Shown here in pieces: positions 1 through 10,143 of a DNA stretch of 64,000 nt. Location of the stretch: positions 62,001 through 126,000 of the forward strand of contig CAVYNB010000029.1 of the NCBI GenBank assembly GCA_963769745.1, in the 5' to 3' direction. Position numbers and translations under genes: made by a program. The notes beneath the pieces are model-generated. The model saw only the letters and a program-made list of their open reading frames with translations, had not been told where the DNA came from and made no database searches. The stretch's first letter is position 1. Each line of letters starts with the position of its first letter. The stretch comes from JALORV01 sp963769745 (GTDB taxonomy: Bacteria > Pseudomonadota > Gammaproteobacteria > Burkholderiales > Burkholderiaceae_F).

Positions 1-2349
1 GCTCTCGAAGTCGGCAACGACCGCGTCGACAGCGCGCTTGGTCAGCGGCACGCTCTCGAGCGGCTCGATGTACTTGCGTGCGAGGTAGGACTTCAGCATG
101 TCCGACGACAGCACGTGCGCCTTCTGGTCGTGCTCGCCGGCAAACAGGAAGAGCGTCCGCAACGGACTCATCCAGCGCAGCTTGACGCGCACGAATTCCA
201 TGCCGTTCCACATCTTGAACCAGTTGCCGCGCTGCCAGCGACCGATCTCCTCCTGCACGCGAGCATCCTCGACCGGATCGAGTCGGGCGATGTCGGTCAG
301 CGGGTCCGGCATCTGGATGTCGGCGTGATGCTCCTGCGCCGCACGCATGATGAGTCCGGTCGACACGCGGATGCCGCCCGGCACCGTCGTCACCGGGAAG
401 ATGCCCGACAGCTGCATGCCGTCGATCTTGGCGCGCAGTTCCGACGTGAGCAGGCTCGACTTGATATAGGTCGCCTGGTCGACCGGCTTGACCGCCATCG
501 CGTGCGATTCCATCAGCGAGCTGAAGAACTGATCGCGCTCGCGTTCCGGCTGGTTGATCAGCCCAAGGCCGTCGCGCAGCACGCGCACCATGCCCGGGAT
601 CATCTTGACCAGCTTGTTGCGGTCTTCGGTGCTGGCCTTGGGCTGCACGGACCAGACGAGTTCGTGAATCACGTCACGGAATGACTTGGCGAAGCCGGGC
701 TGGGTCTCGCTGCGAACCGTCGCAGCCACCAGCACCTTGACCCAGGGTCCCAGCAGGAACTCCTTGATGTAGGGCTCGAGGTCGACACGCTCGAATGCGC
801 GCCGCACCTGGATCGTCGTGTTGATCGTGAGGATCTCGTGCTTCTCGGCCGCCTCGAGCGCTTTCTTGGCGCGCGAAACCGGATCGCTGTCGCCAGGATC
901 GATCTCCGAGACGAAGCGGTCGAACTCGGTGTAGACCTTTTCAAAGACGGAAAGGTCAGTCTCGAACTTCTTCAGGATCTCGCCGATGACGCGTTCGACT
1001 TCCTTCAGGTACTTCTGGTTGTCGTCACCGTAGGGTTCCCAGCCCGCCGACGTTCCTGCGATACGGTCGATCAGCTTGCGCGCAGGGTGTGCACTCGAGG
1101 CGAAGAACGCCGCGTCCATCAGTGCGGCCTTCAGCACCGGGAACTGCAGGCGCGAGAGCCGCGCCTTGATCTCGGCCGGCACCTGCTTGTCCTGCATGAC
1201 GTGGTCGAACAGCATGCCGACCAGTTCGATCGTCAGCTTGTCGACAGTGCGGGTCGACTTCGATGTCAGCTCTTCGCGCATCGAGGTGATCGACTGCATC
1301 GGCGGCATCATCGCGAAGTCGCCCGTCTCGACGAACTGCTCGACGCCGTCGCGCTGCATCTCGCCGAGCGACTGCAGCAGTTCCGGTGATGCCGGGCCGA
1401 GCGAAGGCAGCTGCGGCAGCCGCGAACCGCGTGCGTTCGACTGCAGACGCGTCAGCAGTCCACCCAGCAGCTGCGTCGGCTCATCGGTCGCCACTTGCGC
1501 GCGCGTTGGCCCGCCTTCGGCGGCTGCCACGGAGCCCGGTCGCCCAGGTCGTCCTGTGCCCGACTGTCCAGGTGCCTGAGCAGTGCCGCTCCACTCGCCG
1601 GGTTTCCCGTCACCCGAGACACCCGGCGGCTGCCACCCCCCGGTCGTGCCCTTCGGCACCGCGAGGCTGCGCCGGATCGACCGCACGTCGACGCCATGAT
1701 TGGCGAAGTGTTCGAGCAACTGCCGCACGATCTGACCAAGTTCTTCGCCCAGCGGCTTCTCGAATCGCGTGAGCAGGAACTCCCACGCTTCCTTGTGCAG
1801 TTCGCAGTCTTCGGCCGCACGGAGCAATGCGCGCACATAGACATTCGGCCCGAGCGGATTCTCGGAATTGCGCACCGCACTGCGGCCGAGCACGAAGGCC
1901 ACGACGAGGTTCAGGTCGCGCAGCGCCAGGTCCGCAAAGCCGGCGACCTTGCTGGCGTGCCGCTCGACCACGGTGTTGCTTTCGACCGAGATCGAATCGA
2001 CCAGTGACAGGGTCTCGGCGTCGAGCGAGCCCGGCGGCGGTTGCACCCGGCCCACGGTGATCTCGTGGAAGGTCTGGTCCTGGGCCTGCTTCAGGTGCTC
2101 GACAAACGAGCGGTGCAGGTCATCCGACTTGGACACAAGCAGGCGTTGCACCAGCGGAGAGCTGACATCGAAGTCCCAGGTCCCGGTGAGTTCTTCCTGG
2201 ATGGCCTTGGTGATGTCCGGAAATGCAGTGGCGACCAACTCGTTGGAGATCGCCATCGCCGACTTCATCAGCGCCGACGCCTGCGCAGCCGTGACGTACG
2301 GCAAATCGCCGGCAGGGCGGGGGGCGTCGGTGTTGGGGGTGAACTCCAT
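1..2349 (-). CDS. DUF1631 family protein, copy 1 (3' end beyond window)
   Basis: At least 783 codons run from ATG at 2349 to the left edge without a stop, so the C-terminus is missing. The family is a large, uncharacterised, mostly helical cytoplasmic protein of proteobacteria; its function is unknown. The protein aligns over its whole visible length with the second copy at 3237-5697. Shared blocks include a central helix-rich core (TVDKLTIELVGMLFDHVMQD), a QPGFAKSFRDVI segment and a C-terminal RWMSPLRTLFLF segment resembling a PilZ-like beta fold. A Pro/Gly-rich linker lies near residues 240-280. It is the last visible gene of a leftward run after the spermidine-synthase-like gene. Confidence 0.85.
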   Translation of the reverse strand, partial: MEFTPNTDAPRPAGDLPYVTAAQASALMKSAMAISNELVATAFPDITKAIQEELTGTWDFDVSSPLVQRLLVSKSDDLHRSFVEHLKQAQDQTFHEITVGRVQPPPGSLDAETLSLVDSISVESNTVVERHASKVAGFADLALRDLNLVVAFVLGRSAVRNSENPLGPNVYVRALLRAAEDCELHKEAWEFLLTRFEKPLGEELGQIVRQLLEHFANHGVDVRSIRRSLAVPKGTTGGWQPPGVSGDGKPGEWSGTAQAPGQSGTGRPGRPGSVAAAEGGPTRAQVATDEPTQLLGGLLTRLQSNARGSRLPQLPSLGPASPELLQSLGEMQRDGVEQFVETGDFAMMPPMQSITSMREELTSKSTRTVDKLTIELVGMLFDHVMQDKQVPAEIKARLSRLQFPVLKAALMDAAFFASSAHPARKLIDRIAGTSAGWEPYGDDNQKYLKEVERVIGEILKKFETDLSVFEKVYTEFDRFVSEIDPGDSDPVSRAKKALEAAEKHEILTINTTIQVRRAFERVDLEPYIKEFLLGPWVKVLVAATVRSETQPGFAKSFRDVIHELVWSVQPKASTEDRNKLVKMIPGMVRVLRDGLGLINQPERERDQFFSSLMESHAMAVKPVDQATYIKSSLLTSELRAKIDGMQLSGIFPVTTVPGGIRVSTGLIMRAAQEHHADIQMPDPLTDIARLDPVEDARVQEEIGRWQRGNWFKMWNGMEFVRVKLRWMSPLRTLFLFAGEHDQKAHVLSSDMLKSYLARKYIEPLESVPLTKRAVDAVVADFES

Positions 2350-2467
2350 CGATGCTCGTACAGCGGCCTGGCCGTGCAGCCCTTAAGAAGGCTCCGACTC
2401 TATCCGGGTGGGGCCCGCTGTCAAGTTACATATGGGCGCGAGCAACCCGCTAATTATGCGTGTTGGA

Positions 2468-3235
2468 TCAGACACGTAGACGATCCTCCAGATCATTCGA
2501 CTGCATCAGGTCCGCCAGCCATCGCCGGAAGGGCAGGCGCCAGGTGACTTCCAGGGCAGCTGCACGCCGCGCCACCGCCGTCATGGGTTCGTCGATACGG
2601 GGGCCGGTCAGCGCGAAGACAATCCGGTTGCCCTCGTCGACCGCAGGCATTGCGAGCACGCGGTCGTCGAACGCAGTGCAGATGGCGTTGACGCTCGGAT
2701 CGAACCGACCGCCGAAGAGGTTGAAGCAGGCCACGCCGGGACGCCGCAGCGCGCGCCGGCACATGCGGTAAAAGTCGGCGTCATCATGGACCGGGCCGCG
2801 CGCAGCGGCGTCATACAGGTCCACCTGCAGCCAGTCGGCACGATCGGCGCGACGCAATTCGCCGAGGTAGTCCTGCGCATCCGCTTCGACGACATCGAGA
2901 CGGCTGTCATCGGCCGGCAATGCGAACCACTGTCGTGCGGTGTCGACGACCTCGGCGCTCAATTCCACCGCCGTTACATGCGCGGCCGGCAGATGCCGGT
3001 AACAGAACTTGGTCAGCGCCGCCGCCCCGAGACCGAGTTGAAGGATGCGACGCGGCTCGGCGATGAAAAGCGCCACCAGCATCATCTGCTTCTGGTACTC
3101 GAGCTCGAGTTGCCAGGGACGCGCAATGCGCATTCCACCCTGGATCCATTCCGTGCCGAAATGCAGGTAGCGCACACCGTCCTCTTCGGACAGCGTGACC
3201 CGGGTGCGCGGGGAGCGACGCGGCGGGCGTCGCAC
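2468..3235 (-). CDS. Spermidine-synthase-like SAM-dependent protein
   Basis: A 255-residue protein with a class I methyltransferase / spermidine synthase fold. The nucleotide-binding motif LQLGLGAAALTKF sits near residues 65-78, followed by the acidic strand end VTAVELS and a DAQDYL motif. It lacks the N-terminal beta domain of true polyamine synthases, so aminopropyl transfer is not certain; an uncharacterised spermine/spermidine synthase family protein is the safest name. The GTG start at 3235 lies one base after the stop codon of the upstream DUF1631 gene, so the two are probably co-translated. The gene is sandwiched between the two DUF1631 copies on the same strand. Confidence 0.8.
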   Translation of the reverse strand: MRRPPRRSPRTRVTLSEEDGVRYLHFGTEWIQGGMRIARPWQLELEYQKQMMLVALFIAEPRRILQLGLGAAALTKFCYRHLPAAHVTAVELSAEVVDTARQWFALPADDSRLDVVEADAQDYLGELRRADRADWLQVDLYDAAARGPVHDDADFYRMCRRALRRPGVACFNLFGGRFDPSVNAICTAFDDRVLAMPAVDEGNRIVFALTGPRIDEPMTAVARRAAALEVTWRLPFRRWLADLMQSNDLEDRLRV

Positions 3236-3236
3236 G

Positions 3237-5697
3237 TCAGGCGGGCTGAGCGGCGGGCGCTCCGAGATCGCGCATCAGGTCGCCGACCACGCGCTCGAAC
3301 AGCGGCGCGCTTTCCGCCGTGCGGATGCGTCCGGCGCGGACATAGCCGCGCAGCACCAGCGGCGCCAGCGAATGCGCCTTGCCGGTCTCGGCCGAGGTGA
3401 ACAGATAAAAGTTGCGACGCGGGCTGATCCAGCGCAGCCGAACGCGCTCGACCTGCTGCCCGGTATACAGGTCGAACCAGGAGCCCCGCTCCCAGCCATC
3501 GATCATTTCGTCGATCTGCACGTCCGAGAGCTGTTCGACCGGGATCATTTCTTCCGGCGCGACCGTCGGCGGCGAATCGAGGACATTGACTTCGGCATTG
3601 TTGGCGGCCGCGGCGCTGCGCACCACTGAGGCCGATATCGTCAAGTGCTCGTCTTCACCCTCGGTCGGCGGCGGCGGTTCGACGATCTTCACTTCGTCGA
3701 GGCGCCGCTTGATCATCCCGGCATCCACCGGCGGCGGCGCCCCATACGCGACCTCGAGCGCCTTGACCGCCTGCGCATGCGATGCCATCAGCCGCGTGAA
3801 AAACTCCTGCGTCTGCGCCGTGGTGTGCTCGATCAGCTGCAGCCCCTCGCGCAAGGTGTTGAGCACGGCCGGGATCGTCTTGACCAGTCGCTTGCGGTCG
3901 TCCGGATTGATTTTCGGCTGCACGCTCCAGACCAGATCGGGAACCATGTCGCGGAACTTCTTGGAGAAGCCCGGCTGCGCGCGCTCCCGCAGGGTCGCGG
4001 CCACCAGCACCGTGACCCATGTTCCAAGCAGAAACTCGCGCAGGTACGACTCGAGCTGGACGCCATCGAAGGCCCGACGGATGCCGATCGCGGCATTGAT
4101 CGACATCACTTCGCGGTTCTCGGCCTCCTCGAGCGCGCGCTTGGCACGTGTGATCGGATCATCGTCCCGCACGCGCTCTTCATTGAGGTACTTCTCGAAC
4201 TCCTCGAGCGCCTTTTCGAAGATCGTCGGGCCTTCGTTGATGGCAACGACGACCGTGTCGACGGCCTTGTTGACCTCTGCGAGGTAGCGCTGGTTCTCCT
4301 CGCCTTCCGCGACCCAGCCGATCGCGGTGCTCGCGATCCGGTCCATCAGGCGGCGAGCCGGCTGCAGCGGGGACACGAACAGGTCCGAGTCCGACAGCGC
4401 CACCTTCATGATCGGGAACTGCAGGCGCGACAGCGCCGTCTTGATTTCCGCCGGCAGGTGCTTGTCCTGGTGGATGCGGTCGAACAGCATGCCGACCAGC
4501 TCGATCACGAGCTTGTCGATCTGCTTGGTCGCCCGCTCCGACACATGGGCACGCAGCTGTGCTTCATCCCGTTCGCTGATCGCAGTGGCAGACGCCGATC
4601 CGCTGCGCGCCGCCACGGCGGCGAGCGCATTGAGCCGCTGGACTTCATTGATCGAGGCGAGCAGGCCCGGATCGATCGCTGCAAACTGCATCGGAGTGCC
4701 CGGCGCCACCGGCACAGCCGACCCGGCGGGGAACATGCCGGTATTACCGAAGCCCGTCGCGCCGGGTGCCCCCGGAGGGGTCGGAACAGCGAAATCCGCA
4801 CGATCGAACAAGGGCTGCGTCGGGATCGAACTGATCGGCACGACCGGCGTGCCGTGCACCGGGGCACCGCCCATCGGCACCTGCATGCGCTGGTACAGCG
4901 CGCTGAGGAGCTGTTCCGCGGTCGCGCCGGTGATGGCGCCGACGGCTCCACCACCCTGCGACGGGCGACCCGCCGCAACGAAGGTGTTGCGGAACCCGGC
5001 CATCGTGTTCTTGAACGCGGTGGCCGCGGTGTTGCGCTCTTCGACCCCCTGGTCGCGCAATTGCCGGTTCAGTTCCTTGTACAGGTCGGTCAGTGGACGA
5101 CCGAGGGCGCCATCGAATGCTTTCACAACGGCGAGGCGCTGGTCGCCCTTGAACCCGAGCTTGTCGACCGCTTCGCCGAGCGCACGGCAGAAGCGGACCG
5201 GGTGAAACGGGTTCTCACGGTCGCTCAGTCCATGCACGCCCAGCACCGAGGCCAGCCGCTGCGTCAGGGGCCCGAATTCCTCCTCGGCCGCATTGCGGAT
5301 GCGCGCAGCGAACCGGTCGAGCATCATGTTCTCTTCCATCTGGTCGTAATCGACCAGGGACAGCGCGGCGGCCGGCGTGTTTCTCGGCGGCTTCCTTGGC
5401 TTTCTTCTCGTCGCGGTCGGAACGGAACAGTTCCTCGACAGCGGTATCGATCTCACGCTCGACCGCCGAGAAGAACGTACTGGAAAACTCGCGCTGATCG
5501 ACCAGCAGGCGCCGCACCGACTTTTTCAGCGTGCCCGACGCCTGGGCGTCGGCATCGATGACCTGGATCGCTTCGCGTGCTGCGGTGGGCAGCAGCGGAT
5601 CGAGTGTGCTCCTCATCGAGGCGCGCAACGCCACGAGCGCGCGCTGCGCGTTCGCGCGGTTCGCCCGTCCCGAACCCGATGTACTTGTCGTGCTCAT
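3237..5697 (-). CDS. DUF1631 family protein, copy 2 (frameshifted near 5370)
   Basis: The natural start is ATG at 5697 (MSTTSTSGSGRANRAN). About 107 codons in, after DRDEKKAKEAAEK, the frame breaks around 5365-5380. Downstream, the frame carrying AAALSLVDYDQMEENMM continues without interruption to the stop at 3237. Removing one base in the GCCGGCCGCC stretch rejoins both parts into about 820 residues. Read alone, the downstream frame could start at ATG 5336 (MEENMMLDRFAARIRN). It is paralogous to copy 1 (shared KLVIELVGMLFDRI, QPGFSKKFRDMVPDLVWSVQPK and RLRWISPRRNFYLF) but has a longer Ala/Gly/Pro-rich linker. Function unknown. A sequencing error is more likely than a true pseudogene. Confidence 0.82.
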
Positions 5698-5758
5698 TCA
5701 GACTCGTTATGCCTCCGGCGCACCGGGACGCAAGGGTAGCCGATCCCGGACACCGGAG

Positions 5759-6349
5759 TCAGCCCTCGCCACCCGACCGGCCGGGCTCTGGGCCCGGCAC
5801 TACTCCACCGCGCGGCGCGCGCCACCATTCTGCCCACAGGGCGAGCTTCTGCTCGAGGCTGCGGCCAGCATGCGCGGGACTGGTGGAAGGTAGCACCCGT
5901 ACCGCGAAGCCCGCTTGCTCGAAAAGCGGCCGAAATCGGCCGGCTGCCGACCCATTGAAGGCAATGTCGTCCAGCCGCGGCGCCAGGCGATGCAGGAGCG
6001 TGAAGGCATTGGGGCGGGCACGGCGGATCGCCGTGTCGGCGCTGCCCTCTCGCTCACAGGCACCGTACACGTCCCAGATACCGACGCCGTGAGCCAGCAC
6101 ACGGCGGGTGCGCTCGTCGTACGGCAACTCGGCCAGCGGCTCGTCCAGCAGACGTCCGAGGATGACCCAGAACTGGTTGCGCGGATGCGCGTAGTACCGG
6201 CCCGCCGCCAGTGACGCCGCCGACGGGAAACTGCCAAGGATCAGGCGTTCGACCCGGTCGTCGATGATCGGGGCAAAACCGCGTAGAGCGGCAGGCAACG
6301 CCGTGGCGGCACGTCGCCCGCGCAGAGCGTCGTTACTGCGCTGCGACAT
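5759..6349 (-). CDS. DNA-deoxyinosine (hypoxanthine-DNA) glycosylase, UDG superfamily
   Basis: A 196-residue member of the uracil-DNA glycosylase superfamily, hypoxanthine-DNA glycosylase branch, which removes deaminated adenine from DNA. Visible motifs are LILGSFPSAASL near residues 36-47, YYAHPRNQFW at 52-61, which builds the base pocket, and the C-terminal minor-groove loop STSPAHA at 155-161. It starts 17 bases inside the 3' end of htpG on the same strand, so it may be translated from read-through of the heat-shock transcript. The last ~25 residues are a Gly/Pro-rich tail. Confidence 0.88.
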   Translation of the reverse strand: MSQRSNDALRGRRAATALPAALRGFAPIIDDRVERLILGSFPSAASLAAGRYYAHPRNQFWVILGRLLDEPLAELPYDERTRRVLAHGVGIWDVYGACEREGSADTAIRRARPNAFTLLHRLAPRLDDIAFNGSAAGRFRPLFEQAGFAVRVLPSTSPAHAGRSLEQKLALWAEWWRAPRGGVVPGPEPGRSGGEG

Positions 6350-8243
6350 CCAGCAGAAGTCGATTCACGCGCTGCACGAACAGAGCGGGTTCGTCGAGCT
6401 GACCTCCTTCGGCCAGCAGTGCCTGGTCGAACAGCAGGTTCGACCAGTCGGCGATGTCGCCTTCCGCGGCCTTCAGGCGCGCGACCAGCGCGTGCCGCGG
6501 GTTCAGTTCGAGGATGGGTCGCGCTTCCGGGGCCTTCTGCCCGGCCGCCTTCAGCAAGCGCTGCAGGTGACCGCTGATGTCCTGGTCGTCGCTGACCAGG
6601 CACGACGCGGAGTCGGTCAGCCTGAACGTGACGCGTACGTCCTTCACGCGATCGCCGAGCGCCTCCTTGACTTTGCCGACCAGCTCCTTGTACTCGTCCG
6701 CCGTCTGCTGCTGCTCGGCCTTTTCGCTTTCATCGGCGAGCGCACCAAGTTCGAGTCCGCCTTTGGCAACCGACGCCAGTGGCTTCGATTCGAACTCGTG
6801 CAGGAACGACAGCATCCACTCGTCGACGCGGTCGGTCAGCAGCAGGACTTCGATGCCTTTCTTGCGGAAGACTTCCAGGTGCGGGCTGCTGCGCGCCGCC
6901 TCGGGGGTGTCGGCGGTCACGTAGTAGATCCGCTCCTGGCCGTCCTTCATGCGCGCAACATAGTCCCGCAGCGAGACCGTCGGCTCCTCACCGCCCGGCG
7001 CCGTGGATGCGAAACGCAACAGCGACGCAATCCGATCGCGGTGGGTGGCATCCTCGCCGATGCCCTCCTTCAGGACCTGCCCGAACTCCTTCCAGAACGT
7101 CGCGTACTTCTCCTTCTGGTTCTCAGCCAGGTCCTCGAGCAGCGACAGCACGCGTTTGGTCGAGCCCTCACGGATCGACTTGACATCGCGGCTTTCCTGC
7201 AGGATCTCGCGTGAGACGTTCAGCGGCAGGTCGCTGCTGTCGATGACACCGCGCACGAAGCGCAGGTACGGCGGCATCAGTTGCTCGGCATCGTCCATGA
7301 TGAAGACGCGTTTCACGTACAGCTTGATGCCGTGGCGCTGGTTGCGGTCCCACAGATCGAAGGGCGCGCGTGCCGGCAGATAAAGCAGTTGCGTGTACTC
7401 GCTGCGGCCCTCGACGCGGCTGTGGGTCCATGCCAGCGGCTCGCCGAAATCGTGCGACACGTGCCGGTAGAACTCCTGGTACTGCTCGTCGCTGATCTCG
7501 CTCTTCGCGCGCGTCCACAGCGCGCTGGCCTGATTGACCGTTTCGTCCTCGTCGGCGACAACCATTTCGCCCTTGTCCTTGTCCCATTTCTCCCCGCGCA
7601 TGAGAATCGGCGACGAGATGTGGTCCGAGTACTTCGAAATGATCCCCTTCAGCGTGTAGCCGTTCAGCAGTTCATCCTCGCCGTCGCGCAGATGCAGCGT
7701 CACATCCGTGCCGCTCTCCGCACGTTCCGCGGACTCGATCGTGAACTCGCCGCCCCCGTCACTCGCCCACAGGACGGCTTCACCCGAAGCGGCCCCGGCA
7801 CGCCGGGTCAGCACGCTGACGCGATCCGCCACGATGAAACTGGAGTAGAAGCCGACGCCGAACTGCCCGATCAGCTGCGCATCCTTCTGCTGGTCACCGG
7901 TCAGCTGCGAGAAGAATTCACGCGTGCCCGACTTTGCGATCGTCCCGAGATGGTCGATCGCCTCCTGGCGACTCATGCCGATGCCGTTGTCGGAGATGGT
8001 GATCGTGCGCGCGGCCTTGTCGAACGCGACGCGGATCGTCAGTTCGCCATGTCCCTCGAGCAGCCGGGGATGCGCGATTGCCTCGAAACGCAGCTTGTCG
8101 AGCGCGTCGGACGCATTGCTGATCAGCTCGCGCAGGAAGATCTGCTTGTTGCTGTAGAGCGAATGGATCATCAGCTGCAGAAGCTGCTTGACCTCCGCCT
8201 GGAATCCCAGGGTCTGCTTCACCGCCGTTTCGGTAGCGCCCAT
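6333..8243 (-). CDS. htpG: Molecular chaperone HtpG (Hsp90)
   Basis: An ATP-dependent cytosolic chaperone of the Hsp90 family, about 636 residues from ATG 8243. The ATP-binding GHKL domain shows the canonical blocks IFLRELISNASDALDK, ITISDNGIGM and GTIAKSGT plus IGQFGVGFYSSFIVAD. The middle domain carries YVKRVFIMDD and the stretch around DLPLNVSREILQ. The start is set by GGAGG and AAGG just upstream of ATG 8243; an in-frame GTG at 8255 is less likely. A sigma-32-type promoter lies 50-75 bases upstream. The gene overlaps the glycosylase gene by 17 bases at its 3' end. Confidence 0.97.
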   Translation of the reverse strand: MGATETAVKQTLGFQAEVKQLLQLMIHSLYSNKQIFLRELISNASDALDKLRFEAIAHPRLLEGHGELTIRVAFDKAARTITISDNGIGMSRQEAIDHLGTIAKSGTREFFSQLTGDQQKDAQLIGQFGVGFYSSFIVADRVSVLTRRAGAASGEAVLWASDGGGEFTIESAERAESGTDVTLHLRDGEDELLNGYTLKGIISKYSDHISSPILMRGEKWDKDKGEMVVADEDETVNQASALWTRAKSEISDEQYQEFYRHVSHDFGEPLAWTHSRVEGRSEYTQLLYLPARAPFDLWDRNQRHGIKLYVKRVFIMDDAEQLMPPYLRFVRGVIDSSDLPLNVSREILQESRDVKSIREGSTKRVLSLLEDLAENQKEKYATFWKEFGQVLKEGIGEDATHRDRIASLLRFASTAPGGEEPTVSLRDYVARMKDGQERIYYVTADTPEAARSSPHLEVFRKKGIEVLLLTDRVDEWMLSFLHEFESKPLASVAKGGLELGALADESEKAEQQQTADEYKELVGKVKEALGDRVKDVRVTFRLTDSASCLVSDDQDISGHLQRLLKAAGQKAPEARPILELNPRHALVARLKAAEGDIADWSNLLFDQALLAEGGQLDEPALFVQRVNRLLLDVAAQ

Positions 8244-8291
8244 CCTTGCCTCCACGATTCATTGCTGTTGTCCGGCCGCGTCTGCGGGCGG

Positions 8292-8320
8292 ACATTGGGG
8301 TCCAGGAGCGAATTATCAAG
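8292..8320 (-). promoter_or_regulatory. Heat-shock (sigma-32 type) promoter of htpG
   Basis: Read on the minus strand, CTTGAT (8320-8315) is followed after exactly 14 bases by CCCCAATGT (8300-8292). The known sigma-32 pattern is CTTGAA, 13-17 bases, CCCCATNT. The predicted transcript start near 8284 leaves a leader of about 40 bases before the htpG ATG at 8243. Confidence 0.75.
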
Positions 8321-8443
8321 GACCGGCTCCTCATCAGACGTCGGGCCAGTTTCGACGATGTCGTTCCGCAGTATCGTGACGGTGCCGGTGTGCCGGCCCG
8401 AGTGCCGTGGGGCGCGGGCTACACCGCCGCCAGGGGATCATCG

Positions 8444-9238
8444 ATGCGTGAAAACGGGTTGCGCTCCGTGTGGGCCGAGGGCCGCGCCGCCATCAACGGC
8501 TGGCTCACGATTCCGAGCGGAGTATCGGCCGAGCTGATGGCCCACCAGGGCTGGGACTCGCTGACGATCGACATGCAGCACGGCCTGGTCGACTACCCGG
8601 CCGCTGTCGCCATGCTGACCGCCATTTCGACGACGAACACGGTTCCGCTCGTGCGAGTGCCCTGGCTCGAACCGGGCATCCTGATGAAGTCCCTGGACGC
8701 TGGCGCCTATGGCGTGATCTGCCCGATGGTCAACACGCGCGACGACGCGGCCCGCCTGGTGGCGTACACGAGTTACGCACCACGGGGCACCCGCAGCTTC
8801 GGGCCGATGCGAGCGCTGCTTTACGGCGGCGCCGACTACCCGCAGCAGGCTGATCGCACCATCGTGCGCTTCGCGATGATCGAGACGGCGCAGGCCCTCG
8901 ACAATCTCGATGCGATCCTCTCGGTCGAAGGACTGGATGCCATTTACGTTGGCCCGTCCGACCTGTCACTGTCGCTGGGGTGCAGGCCGGTGCTCGACGA
9001 AGTCGAGGCACCGGTCGCCTCCGCAATCGACCATATCCTCGCCCGCGCACAGGCTCATGGCGTGCTCGCCGGAATCCACAATGGCCAAGCCACCACGGCT
9101 CGGCAGCGCATCGCAAAGGGCTTCCGCTTCGTATCGATCGCCTCCGACGCGCATCTGATGGCGTCGGCGGCACGGGACACGCTGGCTCGAGTGCGCCATG
9201 GGGCTCCCGATGAGCAGCAACACGGAGTCACGCGTTGA
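8444..9238 (+). CDS. HpcH/HpaI-type aldolase
   Basis: A 264-residue class II (metal-dependent) pyruvate aldolase related to HpaI and 2-keto-3-deoxy-sugar-acid aldolases, which split 2-keto-4-hydroxy acids into pyruvate plus an aldehyde. Seen: the catalytic-His motif DMQHG at residues 43-47, the metal ligand Glu in FAMIETAQAL, and GPSDLS carrying the second metal ligand. ATG 8444 is chosen because AGGGG lies just upstream and family proteins begin in this way; open sequence upstream is not conserved. The stop overlaps the PhzF-like start (ATG/TTG region 9235-9238), so the two form a transcription unit divergent from htpG. The true substrate cannot be read from sequence. Confidence 0.88.
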   Translation: MRENGLRSVWAEGRAAINGWLTIPSGVSAELMAHQGWDSLTIDMQHGLVDYPAAVAMLTAISTTNTVPLVRVPWLEPGILMKSLDAGAYGVICPMVNTRDDAARLVAYTSYAPRGTRSFGPMRALLYGGADYPQQADRTIVRFAMIETAQALDNLDAILSVEGLDAIYVGPSDLSLSLGCRPVLDEVEAPVASAIDHILARAQAHGVLAGIHNGQATTARQRIAKGFRFVSIASDAHLMASAARDTLARVRHGAPDEQQHGVTR

Positions 9239-10127
9239 CAAGCTACGACTACTGCACTGCGGATGTCTTCACGGATCATGTCTTCGGCGGCAACCCGCTC
9301 GCGGTGCTGCTGGATGCCCGCGGCATCGACGACCGCGCGATGCAGGCCATCGCGCGCGAGTTCAACTACAGCGAGACGACTTTCGTGCTGCCGCCGTCGG
9401 ACCCGCGCTGCACGGCGCGCGTCCGCATCTTCACTCCTGGCGGCGAGCTGCCCTTTGCCGGCCATCCGACGGTCGGCACGGCGTTCATCCTGGCAAGCCT
9501 CGGCCGCATCGCCTCCGGCGTTACTGACATCGTCTTCGAGGAAGCCATCGGCCCGGTGCCGGTGCGGATCGATCGCGACCGTCGCTGGCCGGGTCTCCTG
9601 CTGCACGCTGACGACGGCACAGCAGCCGGAGTTTCTGGCCGCGCATCGACGACCGCGGGGCGATGGCCGCGATGCTGGGACTCGATGCGGCCGCGGTGTC
9701 GTCGACGCCGGAGGTCTGGTCGTGCGGCGTGCCATTTCTCGTCGTGCCACTGGCTCACGTGGATGCCCTGGCGAGAGCCCGGCTCGACCTGGAGTGCTGG
9801 CGAAACATGCTCGCTGGTGCCGTCACGCAGAAGGTTTACCTGATCGCGCGCGCCGGCGACGCGAGCTGGCGAGTTCGCATGTTCGCCCCCGGACTGGGTG
9901 TGGCCGAGGACCCGGCCACGGGTTCCGCGGCAGCGTCACTGGCGGGCTGGCTCGCCCGCCATGTCACGACCCGAGACGGCTCGCACCGCTGGCAGATCCT
10001 GCAGGGCCAGGAAATCGGCCGACCCAGCGAAATCACGCTTGAGTACGAACAGCTCGGAGCGGTGGCCCGAACCGTCCGCGTCGGCGGCAGTGCCGTGCTG
10101 GTCGCGCGCGGGTCCCTGACGGTCTGA
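9235..10127 (+). pseudogene. PhzF-family isomerase, two frameshifts
   Basis: The N-terminal half begins MTSYDYCTADVF and carries FGGNPLAV and the TPGGELPFAGHPTVGTAF block. The C-terminal half carries AGAVTQKVYLIAR, VRMFAPGLGVAEDPATGSAA and the end ARGSLTV. All three are hallmarks of the PhzF diaminopimelate-epimerase-like fold. The two halves lie in different frames. Between about 9570 and 9640 the conserved path moves frame twice: PVRIDRD in the first, TAQQPEF in the second, PRIDDRGAMAAMLGLD in the third. Restored length is about 296 residues, normal for the family. The clean conservation on both sides suggests sequencing errors. The original start codon overlaps the aldolase stop. Confidence 0.8.
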
Positions 10128-10143
10128 CGCTTCCAGGCGTGCT

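Noticed and set aside
3645..5561. Long open frame (about 638 codons) antisense to DUF1631 copy 2
   Set aside because: Same antisense artefact with no recognisable domain. DUF1631-2 on the other strand matches its paralog.
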